From assembly GCA_040954595.2 (NCBI GenBank), contig CM082593.2, forward strand, positions 6,696,001 through 6,760,000: a DNA stretch of 64,000 bases. The letters run 5' to 3'. The translations under genes were made by a program, and so were the position numbers. Every line of letters begins with the position of its first letter. Position 1 is the first letter of the stretch. Under the pieces are notes generated by a model that had not been told where the DNA came from, did not search any database, and saw only the letters and a program-made list of their open reading frames with translations. This stretch comes from Balanoglossus misakiensis (lineage: Eukaryota > Hemichordata). Positions 45,242 to 64,000 of this stretch are shown in pieces.

Positions 45242-45478
45242 TTATTCGATAAAGTTTTGAGTTGCACGAATGCCTAACGCCCTATGAAAACGAAATTTGG
45301 TAAAACTTAGCTGTATGAGGGCGCTGTTACATGACGAACTTTCGGCCATGGATACATATGAACGAAGGAAATCGCGCACGAAACGGATACTTACCTTCAC
45401 GACGTTGTGGATAATTGCCAAAAGGAATAACTTTGACAAGACCTGACCAATTCTAGTCCTTATGGAACTGTCACGCAT
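45242..45478 (-). other. Unrecognised 78-codon ORF region, possible first exon or promoter
   Basis: GC/CpG-richer than surroundings. The ORF begins MRDSSIRTRIGQVLSKLFLL and has a hydrophobic stretch (LFLLAII). A strong minus-strand donor (GAAG|GTAAGTATCC) interrupts it near 45395, and a plus-strand ATG followed by CTG|GTAGGT occurs at 45461. No family recognised; could be a bidirectional promoter. Confidence 0.2.
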
Positions 45479-48400
45479 CCTGGTAGGTTATAGTATTATA
45501 TTTAATTGGTTTTCCCAATTTTAAATGCATTTAACTATGCAGACTACAACGTGTACTACAAATATGTGTTGCACTTGCAGACGACATGTCCGCCAAATCC
45601 GGACACTTTCGCCTTGCAAGTTGCTGGTACATGTACTTTGTAGTAGGGGCTAACTTTAATGGTAGAGTTATACTTGTAATCTTCTAATAATTGCCTTTCA
45701 TACATACATGCGTTTGATATAGACATTGAATCAAAAAGTTTTGTTTACTCGTCAAGAAATAGGTTCATTGTGTTTGTGTCATGTGTGTGTAATGTACATG
45801 CGCGTACACAAGTGACACTTGTGAAGTAGGTACTGGAGAAACATGTGTATGTACAGTTATTATACATACAACTGTTTATCAGTTTGGGCAACAAACTTTT
45901 ATAATGAACATCGGTGGTTGAAGTTTTGAAAACAATTACTTGCATCCAGCGAGACTGGGCCAGTGGGGGTGAATCGATTTCACAGGATAGGTTTGATGAT
46001 AGTGAGCCCCATAAAATGCCAATGTGATAAATAACCACACTTGAAGACCAGAAACCATTGTGGAAAGAATTTATTCCCACGATATCTCTTGGCAGCTGAA
46101 AGCAAAATTAAAAATAACTTTCAACTCAATGTAACAAAAATTGCATATCCTTAGAGTATAAACTTATAAACTTTAACAACAGACTGTATTTTAAACTCTT
46201 TGCATAATCTTTATCTTGAATAGTGTTCCTTTATCTCAAAACTCAACATAATACACCAATCATAGCATAAACTGGATTTCTATTGGTCAAGGCTACTCCA
46301 ATTGAAATCATTCATTTCAAAATGATTATAATTAGCTCCATAAAAACATGGGACCAACTGAGTTAAACACATAATATCAGCAACAACAACACATACTATA
46401 GCATAACAATATCATGTAACATTCTTTTTGGCAAAATACATGGAAATTGTTTTAGTCCTCTTAGCTCCATAACTGCCAAATGCATAATAATACAGAATGT
46501 TAGATGTCAAAATGGTGCAATTTACATGTTAATAAATTGTATGCTAATTATATGCTAATCGTGCATAACAGTATCAATACTGTTCTTAATCTACACTCTG
46601 AAGAACACCAACAAAAATGTCAACAAAAAGCAATTGGTAATCTTTTTTGAAACATCCATTACTAACGAAATCTACATTACATTTCTAGAAAATTTATACT
46701 CTTGACATATTTTGGCAACCTTATATACATGCCTGTAGCACCATTTCAACATTTCTCAGGCACACAATATGGAACATGAAAGTTGGACATTTCCGTTTCT
46801 CCGGGTTTGTTTTTGAAATGTCATGAAAAGTATGGACATCATGTACCGTCAACAACATTCTGTACAAATCTGCATGATCAACTGAGAGTTATATCTCAGT
46901 GACCAAAAACTAAACTCATGGAGTGTTGAGTTGATACATTTCATCAGTAGTGCAATGCTTGACTGATTGGATGAAATAGTTATCTTCAAATGTTAATCAC
47001 TTTCTCGACTGTAGGCAATAGAACCATGGCAAGACTGTTATTAATTCAACATTTCACTGGTTTTAAATGATTGAGCTGATTATAATTGGATTCTTGTTAG
47101 GCAGTGAATCTTTACAATATTAAGAATTTAGGTGTTATAATAAACCAATTTTTTATTACCCTGGATGGTGCCTTCATCCAAGTCTTGAAATATTTACAGA
47201 CAAATTCTCTTGCTACATTATCTGGTATGGATTGCCCAGGCTAAAAATGGCTGCCACATTCAATTTCACACTGCAATTTGCAATGATTTGCATGAAGCTT
47301 AATAGACAGACAAATGTCCAGTACTGGGAAATTTCTAAGAATAAATACGCTTCTTATTTTATTGTATTAAACACTATTTTGATCTCTGGCCACATGTATG
47401 TTATTGATTTGGTCAATATATACCACCTCATGAAAAAATTTCATTACCAGGTATAAAACTGATAATACTTGAACTCCATTTTGATATTTTTCTGTTTGCG
47501 TATAAATAAGGTCTCAAAAAAGGATAGATAAAAATGTTTTTGAGTATGGGATGTCGGCTCATCTCCAGTAACACATCTCAAAACAAAAATGTAGGATTTG
47601 GACTATAAGCTGCCAAGCGGCCATTTTTGCATAATCAAATTTTGAATAGTCTGCTGCAGGGGTTATTTCAGAAAAGATCAACTTAGCTACCGACTTAAAT
47701 AAACATTTGATTAATTGGATGAAGCTTGCCAAAGGTGATTTGATTTTTTTTTCTCCAAATGATTAGCGATAAAACAATTTATTTCCAGGCTTGGAGATAA
47801 ATATGAAAACTTGACTGAAACACTGGGCTGCTGCTTTTTAAATAACTGCTATATTAGTAAAGAGTAAATGCAAAGCTGAGATCTGTGGGAATAAAAAAAC
47901 AGAACTAAAGCAAAATTTTAAATCACAAATTGAGTTGCCACTTGAAAGATTTTGCAGAACAAAGTCTGGTGTGTATCAAAAAGTTACGGAATGTTTGAAC
48001 AAATATAAATCAGTATAAAGAAGAATTCTTGCATAGAGTAATATAAAAGTAATGTTTGCATATAATGCAATATGAGTTGCTTTAACAAGTATAATATTAC
48101 AAAAAAATCCTTTGCTTGGTAATAACCAACACATGTATAATCAAATCAAATTATTCTGCTCACAGATTTATGCCCTGCCACCCCTTGAGAATCTCACATA
48201 ATGGTCTATCCTGATATCTACAACGAAATGGACCGTATCAATCAGAGTATAGGTAATGCAGGCCAATCAAAATGCCTGGTCTGATGCAAAACAGCATTAC
48301 CCTATACCCTACCACCCCTTGAATCTCACAGTAGTGGTATATATTCTGAGGTCACATGTATACACATATTTAGTTCCTTCTTAGTTCTTGTCACAAATTA

Positions 48401-49753
48401 CATTTCTGATATACAAATTTGCTGGTTTAGAATAGAATAGAAACCAAATTTCCTTTCTAAAATGAGACTTTCGTGTAAAGCAACAGTATGACTTTATTAG
48501 ATTCATTCACCAAATTAAACTCTCAGTTCCTTTCAGATTTGCATAGAAAATTGTATTCAGAATGGATTGATTGATTGATTAAAGTGACTAAATTTGTTTC
48601 TATCAATGACTTTCCTATAATTGAATTATTGATTCAATGCATTCATTAATTGGCAAACCCACACTGTGTTCTTGTGGACCATAGTTTGACTACAAACTGA
48701 GAAAAGGTATGACACTTTTCCAGAAAAGTAATAAATTATGTCACAATTGACAGTGATATAATTGGGATACCTAACTTTTTGGATGTACTGTTTAACAGTA
48801 GATTTGGGTTCGATCACACTTCCCTTGCCTGTAGACCTGCACTGACCACTGGAACAATACGGTGGAACCAATTCAAACAGGGGTGGACAGGGCAAAAAAT
48901 TAGCAACATCAAAATAACTGATGGGGTAAGAAATCTCAAACTTGAAATATTTCCTCTGTAATGACAGCCTTTGAATGATGACAGAAATGTAATATATTGG
49001 ATGAATATATTTCAACGTTTCAAATGTGCGCTGATATAATTTGTAATTATACTGATATGATTTCAAATGCTTTTAGAGGTTTGATAATCTCAACCACAAA
49101 TCAAGCAATATGACGTAAATATGTTTTGATGTACCGTACAAGTGGTTTAAATTGTAAGGATATTTGTGAAGATATTGGCCAATCAGCCTGCACTTTAGCA
49201 GATCATAACCAATCAGATATGTCTCATTGCAATGAGACATCTGGGATTTGTTCATACTCGCAATAAATGATAAGATTCACTTAGACACTCTCTCATTAGA
49301 GCAGTTTCTTCAGAAAGTTGTTTTCACACTTTTTACAGAAATAGTATTTGTTGTTCTTGTTTGAGTAAAATGTTCTCCATGCATGATTGAATCACAAAAC
49401 TGATTACAATGTATGACAGTATCTGTACGTATGTGGTGATCGAACACTTTTCTCTTCTGACCTTTATGCAAATTAACCCTTTGCACTCTGACCCCCAGTG
49501 ACCTTAAAGTCAGTCTTCAGTTTTCGAGGGTTGAAAAGGTTAAGCAACATGCTGCTCCCGGAAATGTCGAGGTGACTTCATCACGCATCAATTACAGGCG
49601 TCTTGAAACCCCAATCAAATAATCCTTCAGTGTTACTAGACAATGAGTCATACTCAAGAATATTTAAACTTATTCATTTCCTATCCGATGAGAAGTTCTG
49701 GAAGAACTGCATTAATTACGTCCCATCAAATTCCAATCCAGTCAACCTTGTCA
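45479..49753 (-). other. Intergenic / possible long SH2D4 3' UTR
   Basis: No credible coding region. Minus-strand AATAAA near 46069-46074 could end a ~3.7-kb SH2D4 3' UTR, but earlier signals are also possible. A sequence at 49475-49541 has AACCCTTT...AAAAGGTT ends. Confidence 0.35.
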
Positions 49754-57306
<7,553 letters not shown>

Positions 57307-57319
57307 TTATATACTCCAA

Positions 57320-60300
57320 CTGTGTCATACAAACAAAATGGTAGAATCAATGTATTGAAACTGCTTGCACAAGAATTATTGGCCTCACAAATTGACTACA
57401 TTCTAATTTTCCTTACAGGTCAGGTGTTCTTGGATGGGTTTGTGTTACCTGTTGAAGTCAAGGCATGGAATTTTATAATATTACTCTTCATCGCTTGGAA
57501 AATGTACTGCATAGATGATGGGATGATGAACTGAAAGCAGGTATGGATAGCCCCTCTAGCATCAAGAATTTTTGCACAAACACAAAACCTTGTGTTTGCT
57601 GTACAACTGTAAAACACACCTCATCTGCTGACTTTGTTCTCATTCGCCAATTGATAGTCATGTGGTGTGCGTTCTTTTTGTGCTGTTGCCCGCCGGGCAT
57701 CAGTTCCGAAAAATGATGCTCGCTCACTTTATGTTCTTAAGCATGGCTGCCGATGAGGTGTGTTACAAAACACATATTGACTGGCCTTTCGATCGGGCAA
57801 CAGCATATGTCTTTCACCCCTCAGGACACTTGAGTCACCCCCAAAATAGACTGTTTCACTCGGCCGTCAGCCTCGGGAAACAGTCTGTTGTTGTTTTTTG
57901 GGGGGAGGGGGTGACTCACAGTCCCTTGGGTTACAGACGTATGCTGTTGCCCTCATGGTCGGTCAATATGTGTATACATGTACTGTGTGAGTGTATATTT
58001 ATATATTTATCAGTGAAGTTATCATCAGAGTAATAGTCCACTAGAAGATCGCGTTGCAAACTGACATACCACTTACGGTAAGTCTTCAAATACTACACTA
58101 GATCCCAAGCTGTAGGTGTTTGCTATTCTTGCACAAACTCTGGCTCAGTCCAGGAATGAGGTCGGAACATTTGCAAGATCAGTAACAGATGGCTGAATTC
58201 CCTTGCAATATCAAGGTGAAGTGGACTATTATGTCAAGTTAGATTACTCATTAATCGAACGGTGAATTTCATCAATTTATCATTAACGGCAGTAACTGAT
58301 AGCCTGCAGAACGTGATGTGTCACACACAACGGCATGTTGTTATTAGAACTTAAAGGGTGAGAACTTCGGTATAGCTGCATGTTTAGGTCATACTTGGTC
58401 ACAAATGCCAGATGTGCAGGTGTCAAAACTCAAATATCACTGCTGTGTTTATGCAATACCTCCTACCTGAGCATTTCCTATTGTCTTCCTGGTTCAGGGG
58501 TTACAAACAACTGAGATTCGTCAGAGACATACATTAGGGTCAATGAAAAGGGTCTGCAGTATTTGACTGATCAGACGTGCGAAATATGCGGTCGAAAATA
58601 TAAATTGGTGGAAAGGTTGATTGTGTGGAAATAATATTGATTATTCAATACCATTTCAGCCATGTATCTAAACCATTTGTTCCATTGTAATTTCTATTTT
58701 TAGCTGGGGTGAAATAACCCTGCTATATCAGTGCTATTTTCAGAATCAGGTATGTGTACCGCTAAAAGAGGAAGGTTTGGCTGTGTCCATTCGAAATACA
58801 CACATAATAGGTGTAGGGTGGTATTGTATCTGGAAAGTCTGTAATCTTGGCATCATCAGAGATTGTTCCGTCCATACAGTGACACACTAGATTTACTAAA
58901 TAACAATGAATGTTTTCAGTTGTAAGGAAAATATGATCTTATTTTCATGAGCAAATATTTTTGCCGATGTGATAATTATGGAAGGTTGTTTTAACCTGAA
59001 CCCACTGGAATATTGTAAAACACAGAAAGCTAACATATATTAAACACTAATTGGAATTTGAAAAAGGGAAGTATGTCAAATGGTATAATTACAGGGATGT
59101 AACAGTGTCTTTGTTCCTCTTTTTACATGGTTGGAATTCTCAAATAAGCACATATAAATGTACACTGTATAAACACCAAACTATTAATCGAACAAAGATA
59201 TTATTTCTGAACATACACAATAGTTTTATACACTACCAAACTGCACTGCATAGTATATCATTGGAATTTAAGTGGTCTGATTCTGAGTCATATCTTCCAG
59301 AGAAGTCAGAATATCTAAAGAAAAAATAAGTTAGAAACTTGTAATTTAGAGCCAAGGAACTTGTTTGACCTAATCGCACCATAACATGGAACTGGTTTCC
59401 CAAACGCTTGACACCAAAACACCCCAACTAAAAACTTGTTTGTTTCCACACACAGATGAAAATGATGAATCAGGCCCTGAAATTATCTCTGTAAACACAG
59501 AGCTGTGTAAAACAACCACATTGGTTTGTTTTCATCTTACTTCTATTTGATCAACGACCTGTGCTGTGATATATTGGACAGTTTAATCAATATCGTTGAT
59601 GACTTCATAATCAGTGAAATGCATTTCTGTTGACAGAACATCCATATCTAATTGACTAAGTCATCATCATCATTCCAACCCATTTAAGTGTCAAATGGAA
59701 AAATTAATGTTGCGTGTTTAAGGAGTGTCTGCATAGTACATTGCTAGTATATTACTAGCATATGAAATAAAATAAATATATTATTTCACCTCTTATATAA
59801 TTGACAATTTTATAGTTTCTTTCACATTATTTTTTTTCCATTATTTAATTTTTACTTTTTATTATCATTTTGATGTCATTTTTGCTCTATTTTTAATAAT
59901 ATTCTTCAATTTTTGTTGTTATTTTTATATAATACATTGTACTTGTCTCTACTGAACTCCATCACCAGGACTGTGTTTAAACAACAACCAGTGATGGTAC
60001 ACGTCATTATCTGTAATGAGATGGTAGCTTTTGTCTATCACAGTGACTTTTGACCTTGTGGCCACAATGCTACTTGATGAATGAAAAGGGTACCACCATG
60101 CGCCATTATGGCACGTATGTGATTGACATTTCAAAACCTGCACAACTGATATAGCTACTACTACAGCGACCCAAGCAGGTTGGAAAATTGCAGAAAATAC
60201 TGTCAAATTTGTCTATAGCAGCCAGTCAACGGAATTTTGGAAACTGGCCTTTACATACTCTGGTGGGCCTTCACATACTGGTGGGCATTATAGTCAAGTC

Positions 60301-61599
60301 AATGTAAATTGCATAGGGACAGCCCGGACTGTAACAAAGTGGCCAACTATAGGGGTGCCCAATAACATGTACAGTATTTCGAGTTTGACTGTACTCTATA
60401 GGTAGCAGCATGTAAAAATCATCTCAATAGGTGGCAATGACAACAACCTCCTGTCAAAGCACGATAAGAATTTACAAGACATTGGTTACATTGTGTTCAT
60501 GGGGGTACTCCAGATTCCTGCTTGGCGGACAATTTCAGAGGACCTTGAGAATTTATCCCTCAGGGATCAGCCACCAGCCTCCATGTTTGATACAGACCTC
60601 ATGGGATTGATTAATTAATAGGCAAATTATGTAAGCAATTAATTAATGTCTGTTTTGCTAGACAGATTTCACATCTGGCTAATTGACTCCCAGTACAATC
60701 ACTGTATACCAGTAATCTCTTGTGACCCTCTGTCCACCTTGGATAATTCACACTTAGCAGTTTTTGGTTCCATTGAAATTCATAATTGGCTCTTACATGT
60801 AATTAAATTGTCAGTTTCTGTTTCACCAGAGAAACTGTGATCCATTTGAAGTAATGATGCTAACCACAGTGATTCACAGTTTTATCCTGCATGGTTCAAG
60901 TCCAAGTGTTAAGCGTAAATATTTGTTGGTCCACCTCAACTTTGGAGACACTTTACCTTCACCCCTCTTTACTTCCTGATCAGGTTAACTTTTCATTTGC
61001 CAAATTTTCACTAAATCAGTTCGGGGATCGGCAAAATATCCAGGTGTTTCAGAGCTGTTATGTCAATTTCACTGTCAAATTACTTGAAATGTACACACTG
61101 CTCTTTCACAAGTCTCTAATAGATTGTGGCTCAGTTACTGTACAGTACACCCTAAAAGTTTGAGACCCTGAAAACTATTGTTCATTTAATGCCCATGTTT
61201 GTATGATACAAGCTAAACTACATTATCAAGTAAACAGGATGTGTATGGAAATATCTCCTATAGGAATATCAAAGAGAGTATTATAACTATATATATTTAT
61301 GGTTTTGACAATGGAGGTACTACATACATGTACCATTACCATATCTTTCTAATCATGTTAAATATTTCTATTATGTGTTTAAATGTATCGGTGTGTGTTT
61401 GAGCAAACAGACTTATTGCACATTGTGAGTGCGACTAGTTCTAACTTCACACCTTCGACAGCAACTGTTCGAAACTTTTCATTAAAATATCAAATTAGCT
61501 CCTGATATTACATATGACATTACATGAATTTCGTACCAATTGGAAGTCATAATCGAGTCCCAGTTTTTTTTAAAAGATCACCTAGTACTCTCAAACAAT
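57320..61599. other. Upstream of SH2D4; no gene recognised
   Basis: Presumed 5' intron or intergenic DNA. A minus-strand donor-like GTAAGTGGTATG at about 58070 could mark a noncoding exon. ORFs are short and lack motifs. Includes the hairpin at 57771. Confidence 0.4.
57771..57972. repeat. Inverted-repeat (MITE-like) element, ~202 bp
   Basis: CACATATTGACTGGCC and GGGCAACAGCATATGTC on the left pair with GACGTATGCTGTTGCCC and GGTCAATATGTG on the right. Further in, TCACCCCC pairs with GGGGGTGA and GACTGTTTC with GAAACAGTC. Arms of ~85 nt, imperfect. No transposase. Confidence 0.8.
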
Positions 61600-62360
61600 A
61601 TATGAGATTTGCACACGCAGTTTTTATGTGCTGTTTACGTCGTGGACTTTAAAGTCCGAGGTCAGCGGAATCACGGCCAGACATACACATCCACAATGCG
61701 TACCGCGATCGCTTCCTGCTCCCGGGGTGGCGAAGAAGAAATTTATAGCTTCTGGTCCCGGGGCCGGGGGGAAACCTTACAAAAGTTCTGTTGGTTTGAC
61801 AGCTCTAGAAAATAAGAAGCCAAACGGCATACTAAATAGTTATATGTGTTTTATGACTTTACACCCATTAACACATTCGTGGTGGAGATCGTCCGACCAC
61901 TCCTTAAATCGCGGAAGCATGTATGATCGACCACGTATATTATACTGACCTACGTAACTCAACTGTGTCTATTCCGTTAATGGGCGTCTTTCGTTACCAT
62001 CAAAGTTGTCGCTTTCACGCCGTGTTTTAGTTCCCCGGTAGTTGTCCGTTACATACTGTGTAAGATCGCCTTCAGTTCCACTCAAAAGCAGGTCCACACG
62101 CGGTGGAAAGTTCTTCTCTGTTTCTCTGCAAAGCGAAAATTATTCATACACGTCTGTGTCTCCAAGTCAGCGTGACTGCTCGGCGCATAATCATTTCCTC
62201 CCCGTGTCTAGTGATTTTACTTCCGTCAATCGCCAGGCCCCTTGTCAACACAAACTCGTTCATAGCGCCCTCGTTTGGCAAGAAAGCAAGATTCTGCGAA
62301 TTTCGTTTACGTTCAACTTGAAGCTTATGTCACAGTCTGTCAATTTGTCATGATTATAAG
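61600..62360. other. GC/CpG-richer patch, possible promoter region
   Basis: More CpG than the surroundings, with overlapping ORFs on plus that I do not recognise. Could hold the SH2D4 promoter or first exon. A CTCF-like AGCGCCCTC occurs near 62264. Confidence 0.25.
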
Positions 62361-64000
62361 CAATTATAACAGATCAAAAAAATAATAAACAACAGACAAT
62401 CTTAAGGGAAAAAATGACAGTAAACAACCATGACAATTGATCTATTGACATTATGGATAAAATACTGGACACTAGGTCAGTTTGGGGGTGAAAAGGACCT
62501 AAATAAATGAGATTTCTGTAACCTCAGTGACATTTAGAGTACTTCTCATAGTAAAGTATGTTATATAATTGGTTCCATGTGTCTAATTGACTATAGAGAA
62601 TGTGGTAAATGATTATTTGTTTGTTATAATGCTAACATTATAATCAAATGTTACAATCAGTGCAGTAATGTCAGAATCTGAATGTACTTCTGATTGCGTT
62701 TTTTGTCATGCTTTAGAAAATAGCGTAGGATTTCCTCTCTTTTGTAAATCTGATCTGCTTTATATGTACTTATTCAAAAATGTAATAATTGTGTTTGAAA
62801 TATTCATTGATTGAGTTTAGCTGCTGAAACAGACCAAAGAATTTTGACTGATACTTGTACATTTCCATTTTCATTAATGTGCAGCATGGCTGGTATATTT
62901 GAAAATTACTATCACATCCCTGTTTAATCACAATTCACTGTATTGAATTTCAGATAATTTTTTTTGTCTCCAGATAAATTTTATCATGCATTGTTGGTGT
63001 TCTTGTCAGATTAATCCATTTTTTTCTCCGAGGAAGGGGACAGAAATATACAAGTTCTGGGTCAACACTGTTTTCAGCATTAGTATGCCCTCTATGGTAA
63101 TATTTATCATTCCCTGGGCCACAAACACGTTTACATAGGTCAATGTCGAACATGTACAGTTCTAGTACGAGCAGAGGTCTATTGAATAAGACTAAATGTA
63201 TAATTGTTAGAATGTATTAAAAACTGGACGTAAACTATTTGCGTTCGCACAAATTTTATGTACAGTATGTCCGTCGGTGCAGCCATATCACACTCCATGC
63301 AACGGTGCGTTTGTATACCGACATGAGTTTATCAAAGTTCTTATGATGGGAAGCATAAATATATTTTAAAATAGATGGTTGTTAACTGTTTTGCATACAT
63401 ATAACAAATTCAATGTGGACTTGCAATTCATCATAATGCAATATGAACGTCCCTTCGGTTAGGAACCCTTCTCCTCCCTCTAAGATTATGGTACATCCAT
63501 GAGGGCAATCCCACTTCACATGCTTTACCGTTACGTTGATAATCGTGGCCCATATCATTTTGTGGAGTTTGTGGCAGTGGGATCGGCGGTTTTTAGTCGG
63601 ATTGGAGGTTGTTTCGGTTAAGAACTGTCTGTAGAGACACTGCATCACCATGCCGATGCGCTGAGGAATCGTAACTCCTTAAATGGTCGAAGTTTAAGGG
63701 AGTTTGGGCGGTGTATTTATAAAGTCGTACGTGTGGAGGTATGTCAATTTCGTCGGCAAGCCTAGTAGTACGTACACTGGCTGGCGTATCTCGTTGCCGA
63801 CTACGTCTGTGTTGACTGAAGTTGACTTGATCGGCTGTAACATATAAAATATTTGCTCGAGTTGTATGGCATTGTCGTCTGCTCAACCGTGAAGGGATTT
63901 CGCTACACACGCCGCTGAAGCCTGCAGTTGTTGGACGCTGGTCTCTGTCCGTGCGCAGGTGGTGCTTACGTGTGTATTGTCGCGGTGTGAATGGACATAT
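62361..64000. other. No gene recognised; CpG-richer end of window
   Basis: 62.4-63.3 kb is A+T-rich and empty. 63.4-64.0 kb is richer in CpG and holds two overlapping minus ORFs (89 and 105 aa) without recognisable motifs; it may be the start of a gene outside the window. Confidence 0.35.

Noticed and set aside
61609-62353. Several 68-106-aa plus-strand ORFs
   Set aside because: Overlap in different frames, with no family, start context or splice support; explained by GC-richer composition.

Overview
This is eukaryotic DNA from a bilaterian animal. All four supported genes are split by GT-AG introns of about 0.2 to 9.6 kb. Coding exons are short, noncoding DNA is A+T-rich, and (TG)n microsatellites and hairpin-forming repeats are scattered through it. 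The proteins (a G3BP, a CDKL2-type kinase, an SH2D4 adaptor) are animal families. Divergence from the human proteins as I remember them suggests a marine invertebrate (deuterostome or lophotrochozoan), but I cannot name the species. No bacterial operons, CRISPR arrays, tRNA or rRNA genes are visible.

Layout. (1) 2.06-6.62 kb, minus strand: a complete nine-exon G3BP stress-granule protein gene of 516 codons, with a 3' UTR towards ~0.84 kb and a possible distal noncoding first exon near 9.5 kb. (2) 11.14-16.11 kb, plus strand: a small, unrecognised, charged coiled-coil gene. It has two shared exons followed by three alternative last exons that all join in the same phase. Two of these (15424-15619 and 15923-16109) are clearly paralogous. 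(3) 20.6-42.2 kb, plus strand: an eleven-exon CDKL2-like kinase gene of 632 codons with a 9.6-kb second intron and a long 3' UTR that may reach ~45.1 kb. (4) 57.29-49.75 kb, minus strand: a complete eight-exon SH2D4A/B-like adaptor gene of 468 codons, convergent with CDKL2. (5) 57.3-64.0 kb: largely gene-free, with GC-richer patches near 61.6-62.3 and 63.4-64.0 kb that could hold promoters or first exons.

Every exon chain was joined by hand at consensus splice sites, and every coding sum is a multiple of three with no internal stop. The genes do not form one pathway: G3BP nucleates stress granules, CDKL2 is a cytoplasmic/ciliary kinase of the CMGC group and SH2D4 is a signalling adaptor. The G3BP-CDKL2 neighbourhood is notable because G3BP2 and CDKL2 are adjacent on human 4q21.1, so the linkage may be ancient. 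The small coiled-coil gene lies between them.

The most interesting points are the tandem alternative terminal exons at 14.9-16.1 kb, the palindromic elements in introns (7.82, 21.86, 23.55, 52.93 and 57.77 kb), a dispersed ~89-bp hairpin repeat in five copies, two NAGNAG splice acceptors in the CDKL2 tail, and a CTCF-like site between the small gene and CDKL2.
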